Part shown: piece after piece, positions 1-6,556 of the stretch
Layout: every line of letters begins with the position of its first letter
Numbering within the stretch: position 1 is the first letter of the stretch
Origin: Bacteroidales bacterium
GTDB lineage: Bacteria > Bacteroidota > Bacteroidia > Bacteroidales > UBA10428
Direction of reading: 5' to 3'
Length of the DNA: 9,987 nucleotides
Assembly: GCA_016926235.1 (NCBI GenBank)
Contig: JAFGOZ010000192.1
Coordinates: 1 to 9,987, forward strand
Notes under the pieces: model-generated
Seen by the model: the letters and a program-made list of their open reading frames with translations, nothing else
Told to the model about the DNA's origin: nothing
The model's database searches: none
Position numbers and translations under genes: made by a program

Positions 1-836
1 CAGATGAAATATTTGGATATTCCAATGCTGAAGGAGTACTAAAAAATGATGTACCTATCTCAGGAATACTTGGTGATTCGCATGCTGCTTTATTCGGACA
101 ACGTTGTTTTAATAAAGGCTTTTCAAAAGTAACTTATGGAACAGGTTCCTCTGTTATGATGAATATTGGAGAAAATCCTGCTGAAGCACCTGAAGGATTA
201 GTAACCTCTGTAGGTTTTGGAATAAAAGAAAAAGTGGATTTTGTCTATGAAGGAAATATCCACAGTACAGGAGCTACCATTAAATGGATGGTTGATTCGT
301 TGAAGATTTTAAATAATTCAGCGGAATCTGAAGAATTAGCTAACTCGGTTGAATCTACTGAAGGGGTATACTTTGTTCCTGCATTTGCGGGTTTAGGAGC
401 ACCTTATTGGGACAACCAGGTAAGAGCGAATATATCGGGTATCCATGGAGGTACAAAAAGAGAACATATTGTTAAAGCAGGACTGGAATCTATTGCTTAT
501 CAAGTGAAAGATTTATTAGATCTAATGGCTGAAAAAGCAGGTATTGATCTGGAAGAAATAAGGGTTGATGGCGGACCAACAAGAAATAATTCCTTAATGC
601 AATTTCAATCAGATATGCTAAATGCATCTATATCAGTAAGTGATATTGAAGAAGCATCTGCCCTGGGAGCTGCTCTTGCTGGTGGCCTTGGAGTTGGTAT
701 ATGGAAGGATTTAAGTGAACTGGAAGGCTTATATAAATGCAGTAATAAAGTTTCACCTAATATGGCTCAAGAGAAAAGAGATAAATTATATAAAGGATGG
801 AAAAAGGCGGTGAATATGATACGTTTAAAATTATAA
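1..836 (+). CDS. FGGY-family carbohydrate kinase, C-terminal part (5' end outside window)
   Basis: This protein should phosphorylate a polyol or ketose with ATP in the cytoplasm. The reading frame is open from base 3, so 277 residues are visible and roughly the first 220 of a usual 490-500 are missing. The first in-frame ATG pair (156) lies inside a conserved motif and is not the start. Visible FGGY motifs are GDSHAALFGQ (from 72), YGTGSS (135-152), FVPAFAGLGAPYWD (about 375-415) and the ATP-binding VDGG (564-575) followed by NNSLMQFQSD. ALGAALAGG near the C-terminus also fits. These motifs look closer to glycerol kinase than to a typical xylulokinase. Its position 46 bp before a sugar isomerase gene, in a xylan-degradation cluster, instead suggests a ketose (pentulose or deoxyketose) substrate; that is inference. 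Family assignment is secure, the substrate is not. Confidence 0.93.
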   Translation, partial: DEIFGYSNAEGVLKNDVPISGILGDSHAALFGQRCFNKGFSKVTYGTGSSVMMNIGENPAEAPEGLVTSVGFGIKEKVDFVYEGNIHSTGATIKWMVDSLKILNNSAESEELANSVESTEGVYFVPAFAGLGAPYWDNQVRANISGIHGGTKREHIVKAGLESIAYQVKDLLDLMAEKAGIDLEEIRVDGGPTRNNSLMQFQSDMLNASISVSDIEEASALGAALAGGLGVGIWKDLSELEGLYKCSNKVSPNMAQEKRDKLYKGWKKAVNMIRLKL

Positions 837-882
837 TATAAATAAAAACTATTTCAAATTAATAATAAAAAAATATACAACT

Positions 883-2304
883 ATGGCTTACAAACAAAAA
901 CTAACAATCGGGTTAATTGTTGCAACAAGAAATATTTTTAACTCGAAATTAGCGGAAGAGGCCAGACCTCTTCTAATCAATAAGGTGGAATCATTGGGGC
1001 ATGACTATGTCATCCTTCCATCAGATGTAACTCCAACTGGAGCTATCGAAACTTATCAAGATGCTAAAAAATGCGCGGCATTATTTTCAAAAAATCGTGA
1101 TAAAATTGATGGTATTATTATTGTCCTCCCAAACTTTGGTGATGAGCTGGGAGTTGTTAATACGTTGAATATAGCAAAGCTTAATGTTCCCATACTTGTT
1201 CAAGCTTGTGATGATGAAAATGATAAAGTAAATGTTTATAGTAGACGTGACGCCTTTTGCGGAAAACTTTCAGTTTGTAATAATTTGTATCAGTACGGTA
1301 TTCCGTTTACTAATACCTCTCTACATACTTATCCGCTTGACAGCAAATTATTTGAAGATGATTTAAAGAAATTTGCCGGAGTATGTAGGGTTGTTGGGGG
1401 TATCAAGGGAGCTCGTATTGGCCAGATCGGAACACGTCCACAGGCATTCCAAACCATGCGTGATAGTGAAAAAATTCTGCAGGCAAACAATATGACAGTA
1501 ATTCCGGTTGATCTTTCAGAAATATTAGCGGCAGCTGAGAAAGTTGAAGATACCGATAAAAAACTTTTGTATAAAATAAAATCTATTAGTGCATATGGAA
1601 AAATAGCTTCAAATGTTACACCTGAAAAAGTTAAAAATCAGGCTAAATTCGGAATAGCTATTGAAAACTGGATTACAGAAAACGAAATAGATGCTGCGGG
1701 TATTCAATGCTGGGAATCCGTTGAGAAAAACTACGGTTGTGCCACCTGTTTATCAATGAGCATGCTTGGTGAGAAACTTATTCCATGTGCATGTGAAACA
1801 GATTTAACAGGAGTGGTTTCAATGTATGCTCTTATGCTTGCCACTGGTAAGCCATCTGCACTTCTCGACTGGAATAATAACTTTGCTGAAGACCGTAATA
1901 TGTGTGTATGTACTCATTGTAGTAACTATCCAAAGGGTTTCTTTCAAAGCGATATAGAAATTGGTTCGTTGGATGTTCTTGGTACAGTTTTAGGTCAGGA
2001 AGATACTTTTGGGGCTATAAAAGGTAAAGTTGCCCCTGGTCCGTTAACTTATTTCCGAATTTCTACCGATGATCCAAAAGGTATTATTAAATCGTATTTG
2101 GGTGAAGGGGAAATTACTGATGATCCTTACGGAATGGACGGAGGTATTGCTGTTACAAAAATTCCAAACCTTCAAAAATTAATGAATTATTTATGTAAAA
2201 ACGGCTTTGAACATCATGTAAGCATGAATAGAGGTCATATTGCAGATATTATTGAAGAAGCCGTGAACACTTATCTTGGATGGGATTTATACAGACATAA
2301 ATAA
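883..2304 (+). CDS. L-fucose/L-arabinose isomerase-like protein (COG2407-type)
   Basis: This is a predicted cytoplasmic, metal-dependent aldose-ketose isomerase of 473 residues with no signal peptide. Residues 1-165 form a Rossmann-like N-terminal half (LTIGLIVATRN start, then GIIIVLPNFGDE). Residues 170-470 form the catalytic half, with GARIGQIGTRP at 175-185, CWESVEKN at 276-283, CACETD at 302-307, HC at 345-346 and HHVSMNRGH at 444-452. E278 or E281, E305/D307, H345 and H444/H445/H452 are the likely metal or catalytic candidates by analogy with FucI and AraA; I have not aligned them. The protein is shorter than E. coli FucI (about 590 residues) and close to AraA length. Eight cysteines fall between residues 276 and 346, including CVCTHC, which is unusual. 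The ATG at 883 follows an A-rich leader. With the upstream kinase it would form an isomerase-kinase pair. D-xylose, L-arabinose or a 6-deoxy sugar are all possible substrates. Confidence 0.9.
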   Translation: MAYKQKLTIGLIVATRNIFNSKLAEEARPLLINKVESLGHDYVILPSDVTPTGAIETYQDAKKCAALFSKNRDKIDGIIIVLPNFGDELGVVNTLNIAKLNVPILVQACDDENDKVNVYSRRDAFCGKLSVCNNLYQYGIPFTNTSLHTYPLDSKLFEDDLKKFAGVCRVVGGIKGARIGQIGTRPQAFQTMRDSEKILQANNMTVIPVDLSEILAAAEKVEDTDKKLLYKIKSISAYGKIASNVTPEKVKNQAKFGIAIENWITENEIDAAGIQCWESVEKNYGCATCLSMSMLGEKLIPCACETDLTGVVSMYALMLATGKPSALLDWNNNFAEDRNMCVCTHCSNYPKGFFQSDIEIGSLDVLGTVLGQEDTFGAIKGKVAPGPLTYFRISTDDPKGIIKSYLGEGEITDDPYGMDGGIAVTKIPNLQKLMNYLCKNGFEHHVSMNRGHIADIIEEAVNTYLGWDLYRHK

Positions 2305-2350
2305 ATTATAAAATAAAAAGTATAGAGACCTGTACCTTTAAAAAAGAAAG

Positions 2351-4351
2351 ATGATGAAAATAACAAAAAAATTCAGAAGGTTTATATGGTGCCTGTTAGC
2401 AATTTCAATATCGCTCACCCTCCATTTGCAATCGATATTTGGTGAATCATATAACAAAACTAATCCGCTAAAACCTCGAATAATTGTATTAACAGATATA
2501 TCAACCTGGGAAACAGATGACCAGGAATCGTTGACCCGTTTGCTTGTTCATGCTGATTTATTTGAAATTGAGGGAATAGTTTGGACAACAGGCTATAGCC
2601 ATAGTGATATATCAAGTCATCCCGATCATTATGAAATTATCCAGGGCGTAATTAATGCGTATGAGTTAGATTTACCGAACCTGTTGATGCGATCTGATCA
2701 GGTTGGTCATGAGCAGGATAGTATCAACCAGGAAATTGGATACTGGCCAAGTGCAGACTATTTAAGAGAGCGTACCATGTGGGGAAGTGTTCATCGGGGA
2801 ATGAAATATATTGGTGAAAATAATGATTCTGATGGCAGTAGACTTATTATTGATCAAGCCGATGAAGAGGATGATCGACCTGTATGGGTAACTATTTGGG
2901 GTGGAGGAAACACATTAGCACAGGCAGTATGGCATGTAAAACAAACACGAAGTGAATCCGAATTAAAAGCTTTTCTGAATAAAATCCGTGCTTATGCCAT
3001 TACAGATCAGGATCGGCATTATGATGGATCTGAAGGTTATGCTATAAGCTGCCATCAGTGGCTGCGTCGCGAATTTGCCGATGATCTTTTTTTTATTTGG
3101 GACGAATGTGCCTGGAAATTTCAAAATGGTACTGGAGTCAATAACTGGTCGCAATACGAAACCCATATCCAGGGACATGGAAATCTAGGCAGTCAGTATC
3201 CAAAGTACAAGTATGGTGTGGAAGGAGACACCCCTGCTTTCCTCCATTTGATACCTAACGGACTTAATAATCCAAACGATCCAACACAATGCGGTTGGGG
3301 AGGATATTCAGAATGGGGAATTAGCCCGGATAATAAAACCACTGCATATAATAATTATTCCGGTGCAGCCAATAGCAAATGTACTAAATATGAAAATCAT
3401 TTTTATACTGCAACATTTAACAATTTTGCAGCACGCATGGACTGGGCTAATGAAGGAACAGGAAATCTTAATCCGGTAGTTGTAATTAATGGCGATGAAA
3501 GTCAAAATATACTGGTATTAACTCCTAAACCGGACTCAACGGTAGTACTTGATGCAACGGGTACATATGACCTGAATAATGATTCTTTAATTTTTAACTG
3601 GTGGATACAGACCGAAGCAGGATCATATTCTGAAAACATTGAGATAGTGAATAATGACTCAAATGTTGCTCAAATAAATATTCCTAAGGATGCTGATGGT
3701 AAAACTTTTCACTTAATATGTGAAGTAACAGATAATGGCATGCATAATCTTTCCAGTTATCGGAGAATAATTTTTAAGCCAAGTCAAACAGGTACAGAAA
3801 TCACAGTTAATGAGCTGCCTGTTGCTTATGCTGGCCCAAATCAAATAATTCAAGATACCGATGAAGACAATATGGAGACTGTGACACTTTACGGCTCCGG
3901 AAGTAACGATTTTGATGGATCAATAATTTCATATGTTTGGAGTGAAAATGATGAAGAAATTGCTACTGGAGCAATTACCTCAGTTAATCTGTCTCTGGGT
4001 GAACATGTTATTACACTAACTGTTACAGATGATAGTACAGGTATAGATACCGATGACATAATTATTAAAGTAAATGAAATAAATTCTACTAGTACTGATT
4101 TGATAAAAGAAAGTAGAAACATTTTGGTATATCCAAATCCTGCAAACGGTATTTTGAACGTTTCATTCTTAAATTCTAAGGAATTAAAAAGCAATCTTAT
4201 TATATACAACTCAGCTGGAAAATTAATTAAATACGTTTCCGATCTGAAAGTTGAAAACGAAATCAGTATTAAAGGAATCCAATCCGGTCAATATCTTTTA
4301 GTAGTTGAAAATAAGGAAAGCCGTACTTGTGAAAAGCTTATCATTAAATAA
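2351..4351 (+). CDS. Secreted DUF1593/Sde182 nucleoside-hydrolase-like protein with Ig/PKD modules and T9SS tail
   Basis: This 666-residue exported protein starts with a basic stretch and a hydrophobic segment (about residues 8-30), probably cleaved near FG/ES at 31-32. Residues 42 to about 365 match the DUF1593 or 'cellulose-binding Sde182' nucleoside-hydrolase-like domain: RIIVLTDIS (43-51) and TDDQESLTRLL (55-65) supply D49, D56 and D57, and WGGGNTLAQAV lies at 183-193. Residues about 370-478 fit the Ig-like domain that usually follows it. Residues about 488-575 form a PKD-like domain (AYAGPNQII, GSGSNDFDGSIISYVW, HVITLTVTD). Residues 590-666 are a T9SS sorting domain (VYPNPANG, IYNSAGKLI, GQYLLVVE). 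Family members recur beside plant-polysaccharide enzymes, but I know of no settled biochemical function. ATGATG gives two adjacent possible starts (2351 and 2354). The gene lies 46 bp after the isomerase and 12 bp before the xylanase. Confidence 0.9.
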   Translation: MMKITKKFRRFIWCLLAISISLTLHLQSIFGESYNKTNPLKPRIIVLTDISTWETDDQESLTRLLVHADLFEIEGIVWTTGYSHSDISSHPDHYEIIQGVINAYELDLPNLLMRSDQVGHEQDSINQEIGYWPSADYLRERTMWGSVHRGMKYIGENNDSDGSRLIIDQADEEDDRPVWVTIWGGGNTLAQAVWHVKQTRSESELKAFLNKIRAYAITDQDRHYDGSEGYAISCHQWLRREFADDLFFIWDECAWKFQNGTGVNNWSQYETHIQGHGNLGSQYPKYKYGVEGDTPAFLHLIPNGLNNPNDPTQCGWGGYSEWGISPDNKTTAYNNYSGAANSKCTKYENHFYTATFNNFAARMDWANEGTGNLNPVVVINGDESQNILVLTPKPDSTVVLDATGTYDLNNDSLIFNWWIQTEAGSYSENIEIVNNDSNVAQINIPKDADGKTFHLICEVTDNGMHNLSSYRRIIFKPSQTGTEITVNELPVAYAGPNQIIQDTDEDNMETVTLYGSGSNDFDGSIISYVWSENDEEIATGAITSVNLSLGEHVITLTVTDDSTGIDTDDIIIKVNEINSTSTDLIKESRNILVYPNPANGILNVSFLNSKELKSNLIIYNSAGKLIKYVSDLKVENEISIKGIQSGQYLLVVENKESRTCEKLIIK

Positions 4352-4363
4352 ATATATACAATT

Positions 4364-6457
4364 ATGAGATTAATAATTATTTTCACTTTATTTTTCATTG
4401 CAATATCAGAAATATATTGCCAAAACGAACCTATTATTTTTGAAGCAGAAGAGGCAACACTTGGAGCTGACTTCGAGGTTATGAATGATGAGGGCGTAGG
4501 ATATATTACACCCAAAACAGATTTCATTAACAGTGCTTATCCCGGAAGCGAAGAGAAAGTAATTACTTTTTCAGTGACATTCCCGGAATCCGAAATTTAC
4601 AAGTTATTTGCCCGTATAAGAGTAGGTTCAAACGGGGCGAACGACGACAGCTTTTTCTATGGAAACGGCTTTGGAACGAAAAACCCAACCAGTGAATTTG
4701 ACTGGATTATGTGTAATAATTTTAACGTTGCCGGGTATACTATTCTTACCGATGTTGTTGAGGAAACAGGCGATGCCTCCACTGGGATATGGAAGTGGGT
4801 GGCATTATCTGAGTTTACGGGAGGCGAAACTCCGTTAAGCTTTTCTGTAAAAGAAGGTGCTCTGGTTGAAACATTTCAATTCGGCGCACGGGAAGATGGA
4901 TTGCAAATTGACAAAATAGCCTTTGGCAAAAGTAGTTTGTACTATACAGTTGAAAATCTGGAAAATGAGCAACCCGGGTCTGCCACCCACCCGGGTAGGC
5001 CATATAATGGGCCGCCCCTTGCCACCGGGCTTGATAAGTTCCTGGGTTGTGTTCATTCCCGCAGTTCAAAAAGAGATGTGGTTGAATATTTCAACCAGTT
5101 AACCCCAGGCAATGCCGGAAAATGGGGATGGGTGGAAGGCCGGCGCGACACCATGGTATGGACCGAACTGGATGAGGCTTATCAGGCTGCAATGGATAAT
5201 AACTTCGTTTACAAACATCATGTTATGGTTTGGGGAGCTCAACAGCCAGATTGGATAGCAGATTTAGATAGTGCAGAACAAATTGAAGAAATTGAAGAAT
5301 GGTTTGCAGCTGTTTCCAAAAGATATCCAGAAATTGATCAGGTTGAAGTAGTGAATGAACCTTTACATAATGCCCCTGATGCAGCGAATGAAGGGAACTT
5401 TATTGATGCGCTTGGAGGTAAAGGCGAAACCGGATGGGACTGGATTATTAATTCATTTAAATTAGCAAGAAAATATTTTGGGGATACAACACAACTTCTG
5501 ATCAACGAATATAATATAATGAACAGTACAACAAATACAGATCAATATCTTGAAATAATTAAACTTTTACAAGCCGATTCACTTATCGATGGTATTGGTT
5601 TCCAGGCACATGGTTTCTCCCATAATACATCAAATGCTACTATTTTAAGAAATCTAGATACTCTGGCCAGTACAGGATTACCTTTATATGCAACTGAACT
5701 GGATATTGATGGATTAACTGACCTTCAACATGTTCACAATTATATGAATTTATTTCCTTTATTATGGGAACATCCCGCTATAAAAGGAATCACATTATGG
5801 GGATTCAAACCTGCAATGTGGCGTGGGGATCAGGGCTGTTACCTTATAGATAATCTTGGTAATGAAAGGCCGGCTATGAAATGGCTCAGAGCATATTTAA
5901 AGGATAATTTTATTGCTAATAAATCTATTATTGTATCTTCTTTAACAGGGGCAACAAAAGTTGATAGGATTGGAGATACATTACGTTTGATGGCTCAGGT
6001 TTTTCCTGATTCTTCGACATTGCAGAAATTGTATTGGAAGGTTAGCGATAAAAATATTGCAACTGTAAACCAAGATGGACTTATTAAAGCTGTTTCAAAT
6101 GGAACAGTTACTGTAACAGCAATGTCTCTTGAATTAGGGTCTAATGTTTCCGATCAAATAGAAATTACCATATATGATCCGGCTATTGATACAATAGATG
6201 CAATAGATAACATTGCAATGGCTAACAATATTCAATTATATCCAAATCCTACAAATGAAGGAAAATTCACAATAGAAGGTTTAAAGGATATCGAATTAGT
6301 TGATATTTTTGATATTAACGGTATGCTAGTTAGCTCTTATAATACAAAAGGAAGAATTATAATGAATTTTCAATTAAATGTTCCTGTTGGATTATATATA
6401 ATAAAGCTATATGGGGGGAAAAATATTTATTATACCAAAATAGCTGTAAAACAATAA
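4364..6457 (+). CDS. Modular GH10 endo-beta-1,4-xylanase with CBM6/35-like module, BIG2-like domain and T9SS tail
   Basis: This enzyme hydrolyses internal beta-1,4 bonds of xylan with retention and is predicted to act outside the cell or at its surface. The 697 residues start with a signal peptide (1 to about 19, IYC/Q). Residues 24-190 form a beta-rich CBM6/35-like module (FEAEEA start, LQIDKIAFG end), followed by a Pro/Gly-rich linker (about 196-222). The GH10 barrel spans about 222-513: TPGNAGKW (247-254), KHHVMVWGAQQPDW (284-297), acid/base E332 in VVNEPL, GFQAHG (412-417), nucleophile E445 in YATELDI, and TLWGF (477-481). Residues about 518-604 resemble BIG2, and 618-697 are a T9SS sorting domain (LYPNPTNEG, IFDINGMLV, GLYIIKLYGG). 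The usual WH after the beta-3 motif is WG here, and NEMKW is NAGKW, so this is a divergent GH10 branch. Base composition shifts within the gene, with a GC-rich patch at 4971-5160. It starts 12 bp after the previous gene and is very likely co-transcribed with it. Confidence 0.95.
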   Translation: MRLIIIFTLFFIAISEIYCQNEPIIFEAEEATLGADFEVMNDEGVGYITPKTDFINSAYPGSEEKVITFSVTFPESEIYKLFARIRVGSNGANDDSFFYGNGFGTKNPTSEFDWIMCNNFNVAGYTILTDVVEETGDASTGIWKWVALSEFTGGETPLSFSVKEGALVETFQFGAREDGLQIDKIAFGKSSLYYTVENLENEQPGSATHPGRPYNGPPLATGLDKFLGCVHSRSSKRDVVEYFNQLTPGNAGKWGWVEGRRDTMVWTELDEAYQAAMDNNFVYKHHVMVWGAQQPDWIADLDSAEQIEEIEEWFAAVSKRYPEIDQVEVVNEPLHNAPDAANEGNFIDALGGKGETGWDWIINSFKLARKYFGDTTQLLINEYNIMNSTTNTDQYLEIIKLLQADSLIDGIGFQAHGFSHNTSNATILRNLDTLASTGLPLYATELDIDGLTDLQHVHNYMNLFPLLWEHPAIKGITLWGFKPAMWRGDQGCYLIDNLGNERPAMKWLRAYLKDNFIANKSIIVSSLTGATKVDRIGDTLRLMAQVFPDSSTLQKLYWKVSDKNIATVNQDGLIKAVSNGTVTVTAMSLELGSNVSDQIEITIYDPAIDTIDAIDNIAMANNIQLYPNPTNEGKFTIEGLKDIELVDIFDINGMLVSSYNTKGRIIMNFQLNVPVGLYIIKLYGGKNIYYTKIAVKQ
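4972..4996. repeat. Two copies of an 8-bp palindrome, 17 bp apart, inside the xylanase linker
   Basis: The palindrome ACCCGGGT occurs at 4972-4979 and again at 4989-4996. It lies where the CBM-to-catalytic-domain linker is encoded, in a stretch that is 44 of 70 bases G or C by hand count (4971-5040). The window otherwise is clearly AT-rich. The repeat is short and may be only a result of Pro/Gly codons, but it marks the most unusual composition in the coding part of the window. Confidence 0.6.
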
Positions 6458-6556
6458 AGAGGAATAAACATTTGTATTTATTTTTTTTATAACTTCATTA
6501 TCAATTGAGTTTAATAATATGTAATATTTAAATAAGTAAGTTTAAAATAAAGAAAA

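Noticed and set aside
156..836. A complete short kinase gene starting at the ATG at 156
   Set aside because: The frame is open to the window edge, and upstream codons encode conserved FGGY motifs (GDSHAALFGQ, YGTGSS), so the ATG is internal and the gene is cut by the window.
3889..4209. Minus-strand open frame of about 106 codons opposite the PKD/T9SS part of the DUF1593 gene
   Set aside because: It overlaps a conserved coding region completely and its product has no recognisable domain.
6463..6488. Rho-independent terminator after the xylanase gene
   Set aside because: The stem is only six A/T pairs, too weak to call despite the T8 run that follows.
6470..6540. Bacteroidota-type promoter (TTTG ... 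TAnnTTTG)
   Set aside because: A TTTG occurs at 6471-6474, but no acceptable TAnnTTTG lies at the right distance; AT-rich sequence gives many partial matches by chance.
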